NCBI GenBank assembly: GCA_950097015.1
Contig: CATNEN010000039.1
Location: 6,402,501-6,466,500 of the forward strand
From: Macrostomum hystrix
Taxonomy: Eukaryota; Platyhelminthes; Macrostomidae
Direction: 5' to 3'
DNA length: 64,000 nucleotides
The position numbers and the translations under genes were made by a program. Shown here piece after piece: positions 1-12,600 of this stretch (within the stretch, counting starts at the first letter, position 1; each line of letters starts with the position of its first letter). Under the pieces are notes generated by a model. It was not told where the DNA came from. It saw only the letters and a program-made list of their open reading frames with translations, and did not search any database.

Positions 1-11
1 ACTGAACTCAC

Positions 12-3000
12 AGGCGGCCTTGGCTGCGCTGGACCACAAATGGTCGCATTTGATGACGCTGAATGCGCCGAGGATGTTAAAGATGAGAATCTGGATGTGG
101 CCAAACAGAATGGCCAGCTTCATTAGACCAAACTTGGCTGTGATGCTGTGGCCAGCCAGAGGACCCCGGGAGACTCGAAAGATGAGGATCAGGCCATAGA
201 AAGCCAGCGTAGTGGAGATGGTGCGCACCACAACGAACACGGACTCCATCTCCTTGGTAGCCACGGCTAGGGACTGTTTTGAATTGTTATTCGAGTGAAG
301 CTTCTCTATGAATTTTTCGAAACATATCGGAAAGAGTAAATAGTGCATTAGTTTGCCAGAATAAGGCTTCAGGAAGACTGTACACTATCATATAATTTAT
401 TAAGCTCTTAAATAGCTCGCATATAAGTAGTGTATTAGACAGTAACATAGCAAATCAACTTTAAGGCAAAGACTGAACCTGAGATTCGAACTCATGACCT
501 ATCCTCGAAACTGAGCAACACAGCAAAATGTAATTTTAGCCATAACTGTCTCACGCTACTTGCAGTAGCTTTAACCAGATTAAACCCAGTTCTTTATATT
601 GCTTTTAATCTGCCAAACTAGCTCGTGTTTAGAAATTACAAAACTCACATCGGAGTCGATGGCTATGACGGTGATTAGAAAGCTGACCAGAGGCGGGGCG
701 ATGATGAATTGCAGCAAAAGCAGATAGATCTTTATTATATTTGATCTGCAAGTGATATAATTTAGCTCTGCTTTACAATTAGCTGTGAATGATGCTACTA
801 ACAGTAGTACAAAAAGCTTGGCATTCAAGACCGCACCTGCTGGGAGCCACGTCAGGCAAGCAGGGGCAGCAGCAGCAGGCAGGCGGACTGCGCAGTGGGA
901 ATTTGATCCCATTAGTCTGCAGATATTCAAGCATCTGCTTTCGGCCGCCAAAGTAGAACTGTGTTATGTGCATGAACTTCAGACAGCAGGTGGCGAAATA
1001 GCTGCGATTGTCAACGAATGATCCAATTGGGTTATGAAAATGGCTGATCTAACATGATCACAGCTAACGTGAGCTCACATTGTGTTCACAAAGTCCACCA
1101 GAATTGCAGACCGCGGCACACACAGATTGATTAGCGAGGTAACGCAGAAAAACTGCAACATATTTATTGGGTCTGGGTTATTACACGCGCAAAAATCACC
1201 GCATACATGAGCACCTACTCACCGAATAGATGAGGACCTACTCACCGGATAGATGAGCACCTACTCACCGGATAGATGAGCACCTACTCACCAGATAGAT
1301 GAGCACCTACTCACCGAATAGGCGAGAACCTACTCACCGGATAGATGAGAACCTACTCACCGGATAGATGAGCACCTACTCACCGGATAGATGAGCACCT
1401 ACTCACCGGATAGATGAGCACCTACTCACCGAATAGGCGAGAACCTACTCACCGGATAGATGAGAACCTACTCACCGGATAGATGAGCACCTACTCACCG
1501 AATAGATGAGCACCTACTCACCGAATAGATGAGCACCTACTCACCGAATAGATGAGCACCTACTCACCGAATAGATGAGCACCTACTCACCGAATAGATG
1601 AGCACCTACTCACCGGATAGATGAGAACCTACTCACCGGATAGATGAGCAACTACTCACCGGATAGATGCCCAGCAGCCAAAAGACCCTGATTGCCTGCT
1701 GCCTGTCGCGATAATTAGCCAGCAACTGCAGCACATCGAACAGGTAGAGCAGGCAGGTCAGGACAGCGCACAGTGATGCGACAGTGATGGCAGCTATCGA
1801 GTCTGCAGCACCGGCTTAGAGAAAAATAGTTGATAAATTATTTGATGGAATGCTTTATTCTGAATAGCGCACTGCCCTTCACTCTGAGTAGCGCACTGTC
1901 CTTCACTCTGAGTAGCGCACTGCCCTTCACTCTGAGTAGCACACTGCCCTTCACTCTGAGTAGCACACTGCCCTTCACTCTGAGTAGCACACTGTCCTTC
2001 ACTCTGAGTAGCACACTGTCCTTCACTCTGAGTAGCACACTGCCCTTCACTCTGAGTAGCGCACTGTCCTTCACTCTGAGTAGCACACTGCCCTTCACTC
2101 TGAGTAGCACACTGTCCTTCACTCTGAGTAGCGCACTGCCCTTCACTCTGAGTAGCGCACTGTCCTTCACTCTGAGTAGCACACTGCCCTTCACTCTGAG
2201 TAGCACACTGCCCTTCACTCTGAGTAGCACACTGTCCTTCACTCTGAGTAGCACACTGCCCTTCACTCTGAGTAGCACACTGCCCTTCACTCTGAGTAGC
2301 ACACTGCCCTTCACTCTGAGTAGCACACTGTCCTTCACTCTGAGTAGCACACTGTCCTTCACTCTGAGTAGCACACTGCCCTTCACTCTGAGTAGCACAC
2401 TGCCCTTCACTCTGAGTAGCACACTGCCCTTCACTCTGAGTAGCACACTGCCCTTCACTCTGAGTAGCGCACTGTCCTTCACTCTGAGTAGCACACTGTC
2501 CTTCACTCAAAGTAGCACACTGCCCTTCACTCTGAGTAGCGCACTGTCCTTCACTCTGAGTAGCACACTGCCCTTCACTCTGAGTAGCACACTGTCCTTC
2601 ACTCTGAGTAGCACACTGCCCTTCACTCTGAGTAGCGCACTGTCCTTCACTCTGAGTAGCACACTGTCCTTCACTCTGAGTAGCACACTGTCCTTCACTC
2701 AAAGTAGCACACTGCCCTTCACTCTGAGTAGCACACTGCCCTTCACTCTGAGTAGCGCACTGTCCTTCACTCTGAGTAGCACACTGTCCTTCACTCTGAG
2801 TAGCACACTGTCCTTCACTCTGAGTAGCACACTGTCCTTCACTCAAAGTAGCACACTGCCCTTCACTCTGAGTAGCGCACTGTCCTTCACTCTGAGTAGC
2901 ACACTGCCCTTCACTCTGAGTAGCACACTGTCCTTCACTGTCCTTCAGATTTAAAAAAGCCACATGACAGTAGGGCTACCTCGAAACATCTGCGAAGAGC

Positions 3001-3058
3001 TGGGACCTGAGAGACTGCAGGAGTTGCTTTGCGGTTGCACAATGGGCACAGCTGCCAT
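12..3058 (-). CDS. SLC51A: Organic solute transporter alpha-like protein (SLC51A/OST-alpha family), 3' partial
   Basis: Multi-pass membrane transporter subunit; the family moves bile salts and steroids with a beta subunit. I assembled six exons whose phases all join: 2980-3058, 1660-1814, 1079-1152, 837-1001, 649-745 and 12-273 (832 nt, about 277 aa; vertebrate proteins are about 340 aa). Recognition rests on the block VPRSAILVDF, then FGGRKQMLEYL, then the family cysteine-rich stretch ACCCCPCLP, followed by hydrophobic helices (KIYLLLLQFIIAPPLVSFL; LAFYGLILIFRV) and AKFGLMKLAILF. The last exon ends at a consensus GTGAGT donor at 10-11, so the C-terminus lies outside the window. The start at 3058 is the ATG nearest the conserved region; an in-frame ATG at 3151 would add about 31 residues. 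Introns 1 and 2 are filled with minisatellites. TMEM184 relatives are the main alternative, but the cysteine cluster favours OST-alpha. Confidence 0.82.
1206..1660. repeat. Minisatellite, 23-bp unit, about 20 copies, SLC51A intron 2
   Basis: Tandem units containing CACCTACTCACCGGATAGAT with GAATAG/GGCGAG variants. On the gene strand each unit reads ATCTATCC then GGTGAGTAG, which is exactly the end of exon 2 plus its splice donor. The array stops at the true exon junction (1660). Confidence 0.95.
1855..2943. repeat. Minisatellite, 24-bp unit, about 45 copies, SLC51A intron 1
   Basis: Units carry CACTCTGAGTAGC followed by GCACTG[CT]CCTT, with C/T and G/A variants and occasional CAAAG units. 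The unit length is a multiple of three and contains no stop, so long open frames appear on both strands; these are not genes. It occupies nearly all of the intron between 1815 and 2979. Confidence 0.95.
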
Positions 3059-3158
3059 CTTGTGTTGAATATTAAGAGGCTGAAAACGTAAATCGAGGTA
3101 AAAATTGTTGAGCAGTTGCTCAACAAACCAGTTTCCTACCGCGACTCGCAAACCGGGA

Positions 3159-3642
3159 AACTATATATATATTCTAAGCTGTGGTCCAAGCTTGAGATAG
3201 CAGGTGAGAGACTAGCCAATGTCATTATCTGACCTGCACATGCAGTGTTCACCTGTGGCTCACTGTACGCACAGCACATGCACATTGTTGCAGGTTCAAA
3301 GATCGATAAAATGAAGAACGATAGTTGAAAATGTAATAAACAGTGTGATTTTAATACTGCAAGACAGCAGTTAAATGCCCATCGTAACAGTGACGGAGTT
3401 TATTGCAAAAGTGAACTACAATAATTAAAATTAGAGCAGTAAAGTGTCCTTTAAACAGTTGGACAGTTTAAACAATAAACAAAATGAAAATAACAACAAA
3501 GCACAAGTAAATTAGAATTGAGCAGGAAAAACTGTCCGTGAGATACTACTGTTCTGCGTCTGGGCCTAGTGAGTAGTAAATAAGTAAATATTAGCTACTT
3601 TTTCTGCCCGATGCGAATCCGCTGCTTTGTACTTTTTGGTCC
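3159..3642. other. Intergenic: SLC51A 5' flank and RAD51C 3' flank
   Basis: AT-rich unique sequence between the SLC51A start and the RAD51C stop codon. I see no coding exon or clear promoter motif in it. Confidence 0.5.
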
Positions 3643-6600
3643 TTAATGGCCGTCGTCTTGAAAGGCGTCGCGAATACCTACAGCGCAAACCTACGGATTG
3701 GAAGGTGGGGTTAAAACTGCTGTAAAATATTATAATCGGGACTAAAATGGGATTCACAATGGACCTGAAGTTCGGGACTAAAATGGGATTCACAATGGAC
3801 CTGAAGTTCGGGACTAAAATGGGATTCACGATGGACCTGAAGTTCGGGACTAAAATGGGATTCACGATGGACCTGAAGTTCGGGGCTAGAGAATTCACAA
3901 TGGACCTGAAGTTTGGGGCTAGAGAATTCACAATGGACCTGAAGTTCGGGGCTAGAGAATTCACAATGGACCTGAAGTTCGGGGCTAGAGAATTCACAAT
4001 GGACCTGAAGTTCGGGGCTAGAGAATTCACAATGGACCTGAAGTTTGGGACTAGAATGGGATATTAACAATGGACATGAAATTCGGGACTGAAATAGGAT
4101 TCACAATGAACCTGAAGTTCAGGACACAAATGGGATATTCAGAATGGACCTGAGGTTCGAAACTGAAATGGGATTCACAATGGACCTAAAGTTCGGGACT
4201 AAAATGGGATTCACAATGGACCTGAAGTTCGGGACTAAAATGGGATTCACAATGGACCTGAAGTTCGGGACTAAAATGGGATTCACGATGGACCTGAAGT
4301 TCGGGACTAAAATGGGATTCACGATGGACCTAAAGTTCGGGGCTAGAGGATTCACAATGGACCTGAAGTTCGGTACTGAAATGGGATATTAACAATGAAC
4401 CTGAAGTTCGGGACTGAAATTGGATTCACAATGAACCTGAAGTTCGAGACTGAAATGGGATTCACAATGGACCTGAAGTTCGAGACTGAAATGGGATTCA
4501 CAATGGACCTGAAGTTCGGTACTGAAATGGGATATTAACAATGGACCTGAAGTTCGGGACTAAAATGGGATTCACAATGGACCTGAAGTTCGGGACTGAA
4601 ATGGTATATAAACAATGGGTCTGAAGTTCGGGACTGAAATGGTATATAAACAATGGGTCTGAAGTTCGGTACTGAAATGGGATATTAACAATGAACCTGA
4701 AGTTCGGGACTGAAATTGGATTCACAATGAACCTGAAGTTCGAGACTGAAATGGGATTCACAATGGACCTGAAGTTCGGTACTGAAATGGTATATAAACA
4801 ATGGGTCTGAAGTTCGGGACTGAAATGTGATATTAACAATGAACCTGAAGTTCGGTACTGAAATGGGATTCACAATGGACCTGAAGTTCGGTACTGAAAT
4901 GGGATATTAACAATGAACCTGAAGTTCGGGACTGAAATTGGATTCACAATGAACCTGAAGTTCGAGACTGAAATGGGATTCACAATGGACCTGAAGTTCG
5001 GGACTGAAATGGGATTCACAATGGACCTGAAGTTCGGGACTGAAATGGTATATAAACAATGGGTCTGAAGTTCGGGACTGAAATGGGATATTAACAATGA
5101 ACCTGAAGTTCGGGACTGAAATGGGATTCACAATGGACCTGAAGTTCGGTACTGAAATGGGATTCACGATGGACCTGAAGTTCGGGGCTAGAGGATTCAC
5201 AATGGACCTGAAGTTCGGGGATAGAGGAATCACAATGGACCTGAAGTTCGGTACTGAAATGGGATTCACAAAGGAGTTCGGGACTGAAATGGGATTCACA
5301 AAGGAGTTCGGGACTGAAATGGGATTCACAAAGGAGTTCGGGACTGAAATGGGATTCACAAAGGAGTTCGGTACTGAAATGGGATTCACAAAGGAGTTCG
5401 GGAGCAGGACAGGGATTTCAGGATGCTAGAACGCACCTGGAACACTGCGTTAGAGCCCGCCTTCACGCCGGGATGCTTCAGCACGCGAATCCTTCGACGC
5501 GGGTCGTCGTCGCCGACGTTGAGTCGCTCCACCACGAGCCGGATGTTGCAGACGTGGCACCAGCTCAGTCCCAGCGCTGGCTCGGTGCGCGAGTCCTTAG
5601 AGGCGGCAGAGTCAAATCTAGTCGTCATCTGATTGGTGCAGAGCACAGCCAGCCGACAGCTCACAGCCAATCGGGTTAGGAGGCTGGCCAGCTCAGCTAG
5701 CAGGCAGTTTCTCTGGCCGGCGTTGTCGAAATCGTAGCGAAATGGCGACGCGATGGAGTCCAGCACAATAAGGCGCACATGCGGATGGTTGACCAGAAAC
5801 TGTTCCAGGGTCTCATGGGCCAGAGTGCACAATTGCACGTGAGACAGGCAACGGAAGTAGTAGATATTAGACATGAGTTGGTCAACAGTCAGACTGCTCA
5901 CCTCGGTCAGTGCCTTCAGGTGCTCCTGGGATACAAGTTATAGGTCTGTTTGAGTAATAAACTCGACTGCTCAAATCCCAAAGACTGCTCATATTCTACA
6001 AAGACTACAAAGACTACTCATATTCTACAAAGACTGCTCATAGTCTATAAACTCAGGTCCTATAAAGTATGTTCAGATACCAAAACGACTGCTCGATCCC
6101 AAAAAACTCTAAATAAAAACTGCTCAGATCCTACGAATACTGCTCAGATCCTACGAATACTGCTCAGATCCTACGAATACTGCTCAGATCCTACGAATAC
6201 TGCTCAGATCCTACGAATACTGCTCAGATCCTACGAATACTGCTCAGATCTCTACGAAGACTGCTCAGATCCTACGAATACTGCTCAGATCTCTACGAAG
6301 ACTGCTCAGATCCTACGAAGGCTGCTCAGCTCCTACGAAGGCTGCTCAGCTCCTACGAAGACTGCTCAGCTTCAACGAAGACTGCTCAGATCCTACGAAT
6401 ACTGCTTAGATCCTACGAATACTGCTCCGACAAGATCCTTAAGGAATCGGACAAGATCCCAAAAAACAAGGAAGTCGCTCTCAGACAAGAAAACTTTGTT
6501 CCCAACCTTAGTCAACGGCCCGTCGCCGCCGTCGCCGCCCTCGCCGTCTACAGGCGATGCTGGCCGACGCTCTCGCATCCGGTCCGCCAGACGGCGACAG

Positions 6601-8407
6601 TGGGCCAGAAGGCCGGCAGCAATCTGGGCCTGCCGGCGCGGCGAGAAGCTGCCCTCCGTGTCCAGGTAGACAGCGCCGCCCTGCAGGCCCCCCAAAGCGG
6701 CTGGCAACTGCACGGAGGCGCACAGCTGCATGCACAGCTGGGTCTTGCCGGCCCCGGCAACTCCCGCCAGTTCAGTCAGCTGGCAGAGCGACAGGCCGCC
6801 GAGTAAGAGACGATCCACATCCGCCGACATGGTGGGCACGGCTCGGCTGCCCAACAATGTGGAGGGTTGAGCAGACTCAGAATGGAACAGAATGTAATCT
6901 ACGACACGAAAGACAATTAAAATTCTAGTAAAACGAAACTCGACTTAAAAAGCGGCAGCATCTTGATTTCTAAGAAACAAGTGACAAGTTTCTAAGAAAT
7001 AAACACCAGATTCCTAGGAAACAGTATAATCAAAATTAAAAAAAGGCTTATTAATTGGTATGCAAGAAAAAACAACGCGGTTTCTAGGATAATAACACAA
7101 TTAATTTGAATTAAGAGCATTCATATTTCTAGGAAACAGCTGGATTTCTAGGAAATACCCAGATTTCTAGGGAATACCCAGATTTCTAGGAAATGCCCAG
7201 ATTTCTAGGAAATACCCAGATTTCTAGGAAATACCCAGATTTCTAGGGAATACCCAGATTTCTAGGAAATAACCAGATTTCTAGGAAATACCCAGATTTC
7301 TAGGGAATACCTAGATTTCTAGGAATACCCAGATTTCAAGGAAATACCCAGATTTCTAGGGAATACCCAGATTTCTAGGAAATACCCAGATTTCTAGGAA
7401 ATACCCAGATTTCTAGGAAATACCCAGATTTCTAGGAAATACCCAGATTTCTAGGAAATACCCAGATTTCAAGGAAATACCCAGATTTCTAGGAAATACC
7501 CAGATTTCTAGGAAATACCCAGATTTCTAGAGAATACCCAGATTTCTAGGAAATACCCAGATTTCTAGGAAATACCCAGATTTCTAGGAAATACCCAGAT
7601 TTCTAGGAAATACCCAGATTTCTAGGAAATACCCAGATTTCTAGGAAATACCCAGATTTCTAGGGAATACCCAGATTCCTAGAGAATACTCAGAAACACT
7701 CAGGTTTCTAACAGCTAGATTTATAGGTTAATGCTTCGATGTCTATGAAATCCAACAAATTCACTGTAAAAAACATCTAGATTTTAGAGAAAACTACATT
7801 TACCTTAAAAGAAACAAATATTACTTTTTAGAAAACGACACCCAGATTTAAAGGCAATAATTCATCGAATTGTCGAAAAGGACAAACTTGTTTCCAATAC
7901 AACAACACCCTTAATTCTCAGAAAATCACATTTAGATCTCAGAAAACAACACTGCTGAAAACAAGTATTGTTTCAAAATGCTACTAATAGTAGTTTTATC
8001 TCAAAAGATTTACACCTGAAACAGAACACTATTTCTAGAAAACTTCGTAACTATTTGGGAATTCGAGTATATAACTAGATTCTAGTTTAATTTCTTATTA
8101 ATTTTTAATTTAATAAGAAACAGCAGCATTTCAGTAGCCAGATCTCAGACCTCCTGGCCGAATGTCGCATCAGCGTCTCGGCCGTTTCCGGCAGTTTTAC
8201 AAGACCATCGCCGCCTTCGCTGGTGCAGTTGGCCAGAGTGGACCGCACAGTCTGCTGGATGCGCCGGCATTCCTCCAGAGGCTTGTTGAGGCGAGCGGCT
8301 AGCTCGGTTGGTGACGTCAGCAGGCAGTGCCGCACGAGGCAGATTCCGCCAGCCAACAGGCAGGACTTCAGCTCCACTGACAGAGGCAAACTGCGAATGT
8401 CCTCCTC
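3643..8407 (-). CDS. RAD51C: RAD51C, RAD51-paralogue recombinase (first exon not found)
   Basis: Homologous-recombination ATPase of the RAD51 paralogue complexes (BCDX2, CX3), nuclear. Exons 8151-8407, 6507-6846, 5437-5925 and 3643-3690 join in phase and give 377 aa, close to the human 376. Exon order shows the N-terminal PLSVELKSCLLAGG / ELAARLNKPLEE helical domain, then TMSADVDRLLLGG, Walker A GVAGAGKTQLCMQL, LDTEGSF, then SNIYYFRC, Walker B RLIVLDSIA, LCTNQMTT and the C-terminal beta strand ending VGIRDAFQDDGH. The exon 2 to exon 3 join gives the same residue spacing as human between TALELL and the ASP-ASP loop. The first listed exon opens in phase 0 at EEDIRSLPLS after a TAG acceptor, so a very short initiating exon must lie further upstream (8410-9400); I could not locate it. 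All three internal introns contain minisatellites. Confidence 0.9.
3746..5410. repeat. Minisatellite, units about 30-36 bp, RAD51C intron 4
   Basis: About 50 variable units built on AATGGACCTGAAGTTCGGGA plus a spacer (CTAAAATGGGATTCAC, CTGAAATGGTATATAA, GCTAGAGAATTCAC). Sub-blocks of the same variant are clustered. The right end (5265-5405) is a shortened derivative with unit TTCACAAAGGAGTTCGG. All open frames here are repeat artefacts. Confidence 0.95.
6110..6440. repeat. Minisatellite, 20-bp unit, about 16 copies, RAD51C intron 3
   Basis: Tandem TCCTACGAATACTGCTCAGA with GAAG and AGCTCC variants. It is preceded by looser related units from about 5970. It lies between RAD51C exons 3 and 4. 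Confidence 0.92.
7130..7690. repeat. Minisatellite, 19-bp unit, about 29 copies, RAD51C intron 2
   Basis: Tandem AAATACCCAGATTTCTAGG. Degenerate copies of the TTTCTAGGAAA core continue on both sides from about 6960 to 9090, including across exon 2, so the dense array sits inside a broader halo of related sequence. Confidence 0.93.
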
Positions 8408-8479
8408 CTATGGAATGGTGTCGGCGAGTTGGATTTTAAATGAAATGTCATCAATAAAAACTCGCACTAACTACAATTA

Positions 8480-9090
8480 ACTGGTTTCTAGGAAAATATA
8501 TTGGTATTTCTTGGAAAACTTACAAGATTTCTAGGAAATAAAAGCCTAATTTTATGTACGAGTAGAATATAATAGGAAATTTAAGTACTTTTCTTAGGTT
8601 GCATAGAGATCTAATATGACTTCACACACAAACTAAAAGTACGAGAAACTCGTAACTGGTTTCTTGGAAACGATATGGAGATTTATTGGAAACTGTTGAT
8701 TGAATTGTAGAAAAGTATAATTTGATTTTTAGGAAGAACCGCTTGGGTTTTTAGGAAATAACCAACACGCAAATTTCTAGGAAAAAAAGCACCTTGCTGT
8801 CGAAGATAAATGACCCTGATTTCTAAAGAAACACGCTCATTTCTTAGAAAAGGCCACATTACCAGTAAAAAACAAGTTACTAGGAAATAACATCCATATT
8901 TCTAGGAAATAACACTAAGATTTCTAGAAAATGAAACCCTCTTCTAGGAAACGAAACCCAGATTTCTAGGAATTGAAATCGAGTTTTCTAGGAATTGACA
9001 CCCAGATACGAAGTACCTCGGCAATAACAGCAAATTTCTAGAAAAAACATAACACTCAGATTTCTAGGAAATAACACCTAGATTTAAGTA
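8480..9090. repeat. Dispersed degenerate TTTCTAGGAAA copies upstream of RAD51C exon 2
   Basis: At least ten imperfect copies of the core of the 7.1-kb minisatellite, irregularly spaced in AT-rich DNA. It probably represents an old, decayed part of the same expansion. The missing RAD51C first exon could lie in or beyond this stretch. Confidence 0.7.
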
Positions 9091-9685
9091 GTCGTACTTA
9101 AATTACGAGCTTGCTATTTGAGTAGGCTAGCATTTCTGAAAGCGATCTAGCATAACAATCGATCGAGGATCTGCTAGTGTCGATAAGTCCCAATTGCAAG
9201 TAGTCTCTTTAGCAAGGAAGGACAAGCATTTTGTGAATTGCTGTCAGCACCGGAAACAGATTACACAGAGGCAGTCACTACAAAATTGTGCAGAAAAAGA
9301 GACCAGAAAATATTTTGAGAGAGCCTATTGAGAGAGAGGGTGGGATCGAGAGTGCAGAGCGTTATGGGCAATTGAGCAGGCCACTGTGCCAATGATCGAT
9401 ATACTTGATCCGAGGAGACGAGAGTGGAGTGAGAGCATGCTCAGAATTCCTCCTATGTTTTTTAAATTCTCTGGCCATGAAGCGGCTCAGTGAACAGGCG
9501 ACCCGATTCCGAAGTACAGTTCAAATCGCGGGCCCAATGCAGATTTAGTTGAGCAATTTTTACCTCTGAGTTGGCAGGGATTTGTCTGACTAACTTCGTA
9601 AAATAAATCTGAAAACAATAAAAAGCCAAAAGAGATTTCAGAGGCTTCGTAGCATTATAAACAAGAATATCGCACAGAACAGTGA
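9091..9685. other. Probable divergent promoter region between RAD51C and the plus-strand small gene
   Basis: Unique sequence between the RAD51C 5' side (minus) and the first coding exon of the plus-strand membrane protein. I see no recognisable coding exon; a short open frame at 9462-9725 (minus) has no features of a gene. Confidence 0.35.
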
Positions 9686-12600
9686 ATGGCCATCTCAGGT
9701 GAAGACCTAATTGGCAATGGGACATTGTACGTGATTCGGCGCATCGGTGAGTGACGTTAGTTAACTGACCAAAAAGTAAGACGTAGAAAGCGTGAAATTT
9801 ATCGTCCTAATTTGCAACCACAAACTTCTTTCAGTACCGATGTACACCTGGGGCTTCCTGCTGCTAGTCTTCTTCCTATTTCTAATCATGCTGTTTGCAT
9901 TCCTATACATGGAACAGCTGTTCTGCTTCAGCTACTGCAAGGGCAGCACCTGCTGCGACGCCAAGTCGAATGGTGAGTCAAGAGAAAGCCTTATTTAGTA
10001 AAGACCAAGCATATGTTCTCAGCATTGGTCTCCGCAAGAAATTTAGAATTGAAAATAGGCTTTCCTTATGTTTAGTATATTAGACTAGCAAATTACTACC
10101 CCACCAGAGGTGAAAAGGAAAGTGAAGCATTTGTTGAAACAACTTAATAGATTGCTCCACATAGTCCATGGTACTCCGAATTTATGCTGAACTTGAAAAA
10201 GAGCTAAATATAGTCTGAAGAACACATTTTAATGATCCAAATCGGAAGGGGTTGACAAAGACAATTTAGTATAATAGACTAGCAAGTAACCCCGTAACAG
10301 TAGAAAGATCATAGATCAAACCGAATCACCGATTTTCGTGAAAGTCCACCAGATGGATCAATATTTTCCGCCCTTTACGATGAACTAATTTTCAAAGCCG
10401 TCCGACGTCAGCATCGTCGAGATATTCAGCAATTCTTGTCGAAGACCCTGATGACAAGGCCAACTAACAATGCTCTGAATAAACCTCTATGGCGAATCCA
10501 TATTGGTTCAATAATATAATAATTAATATAAAAATCAATACAATATAATAAAAAAATAGCCGTTTAATATATAACTATATAACCAATAAAAGATTGGACA
10601 AGAATCGTTGAATATCTCGACGATGCCGATGCTTTGTGATTCTGGAAGTTGCTTCATCGGATTGATCGGAAAATTTTAGCCCTTGTTCTGGACTTTCATA
10701 ACGATTGGTTGAATACTGTGAGACTACTATTTTCTACGGTTAATAAAATGATATGCTTTAATTTCTATCTGCAACACAATCGCACACATCCGCAAAACCC
10801 ATATCGCGCGCTCTGCAGCTTCAAAACGGGACTGTGGTAAGCCTATTGGAGCCGTAGTTTTTTAGCAGCTTGCTTTCCCTTTGCTTTTGTTTTGCAATTA
10901 TATGATTACAGGTGAAAGAGGTGAATTGTAGAACTGTAGTCATTCGGTGTGGACAAACCAAAACCAAAAATTTACCTCTATAGCTGCTACCTTGAAAAAT
11001 GTAATTTTTTATAATGTTAATTGAAATAATTTATAAATTAATTCCATCTTAAGCTTTACTGTTGCCATTGTCTATTTGATGAGCGAAATATGCGGGTGCG
11101 AGAAATTTGGATTGGGGGATTAGAAGAAACCGGATCTGGCACAATGGTCCCTTGGGGGTCTCCGTTATTATTATCTAAAACATAAATTGATCAAAATACT
11201 AAAAGAGTTTCAAAATGATTTGGAAAACTAACAACAGAGCAACAAATATTTCATGACCTAGCGGCACACTCACTCGGAGTAGCAGTCGGAAAAAAGAAAA
11301 TAGATCACCAACAATGCGCCGCCGCAGTATAATTAGCCTCAGCTTAGACATTTTCAATGGACAATAAGCACATTATTAACCGACGCACTTCACGATACAC
11401 ACTACTCGCATGCGCTGACAGAGTAGAATACGAAAACGCTAAACATGCGTCTCTGTTTTGAAAAATGCCAATTCTTCAAGTCAAGTAATACTACTACTGC
11501 TAGTAATATATAAGCAACAATATTAGGAATTTCATTGAATCCTGTTACCAGAGTCACTGAATTTTAAATAATATTAAAGTAAAGCAGCACTTAAAAAATG
11601 CGGTGTTTTGCACCTGTGCTAGTTAAGAAAGGAAAAAACTAAGATGATAAAATCAGTGCAGCTTACAGAAGCCGTTGTGTGACTGAATCGAGTGCAGTAG
11701 AAGGTTCTTGACTTTTAAAAGTGCATTTTTAAATAATTTGAAAAGTAGGTCGCACGCTGATGCTGCTCGCACGTACAGAAACTTTAACAATCGAATGCTC
11801 CTAAAACCATCTGCTTTAGCCTCCTAATGAAGCAATCAAACCTTTAAGTGATTCACATATAAAAGATGCTGACAATGCTTTCCGTTAAAAAATCACTCGA
11901 TAAGAGTACAAAGTAACAACAATCCAAGCTAGAAGATTAAGAGGCTAGAATAAAAATATCAGTTCTAAATGAATAGAGAGAGAGGGACGCGCCAACAAGT
12001 GCCTGGCATCGGCTGTCATTAAAAAACTAGGTCTTCTTAGACAGACGTCGCGCCTTTTTCTTCACTGGCTGCTGCTGCTGCTGCTCCGGCTGCTCACGAC
12101 CATCTTCTTCTGCTATGCCGGCCGCAGCTTTAGCCGTATCACTGGTCTTAGGCGCTGCTGCCAGCTTCTCAGACAGCAGCTGAGCGCCCCTATATTGCTG
12201 CTTAAGTGCGGACTGCAGCGCAGCTTTGGCTGACGGCTCGCCGCCTAGCAACAGGGTGGCAACGCGTTCACGCAGGCCGCAGTCTTCCGGGCAGCTGTCG
12301 TACAGTCTGTGATTGATTTGCGAATGCCGGTTTAAATCATTATGAGCAGGAGAACTAGGTGTGTATGAATTGTATTCATCTATTAAACTCACTGCAACAG
12401 AAAGAAGCAGCCGCGATTGCAGGCCAGCCAGGACACAATGTTCTCATCGGTGACAAAGTCGTTAATTAATCTAACCAAATCCGGCGCAGACGACAGCAGC
12501 CGTTTGAGCATCAGGTGGCCGGCTGAGCGCTCGATAATGTGCTGCTGCTGCTGCTGCTGCTGATCAGAGTCATCGCCAGACTGGGACGACAGAGTCTGGC

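Noticed and set aside
1794-2963. 389-aa and 374-aa repeat open frames on opposite strands
   Set aside because: Both come from a stop-free 24-bp intronic minisatellite; splicing of SLC51A exons 1 and 2 across it restores the family sequence.
10912-10931. Last exon GERGEL-stop for the plus-strand small protein
   Set aside because: In phase with a fair acceptor, but only 20 nt in AT-rich DNA; the acidic exon at 16965 looks more like real coding sequence. Kept as an alternative.
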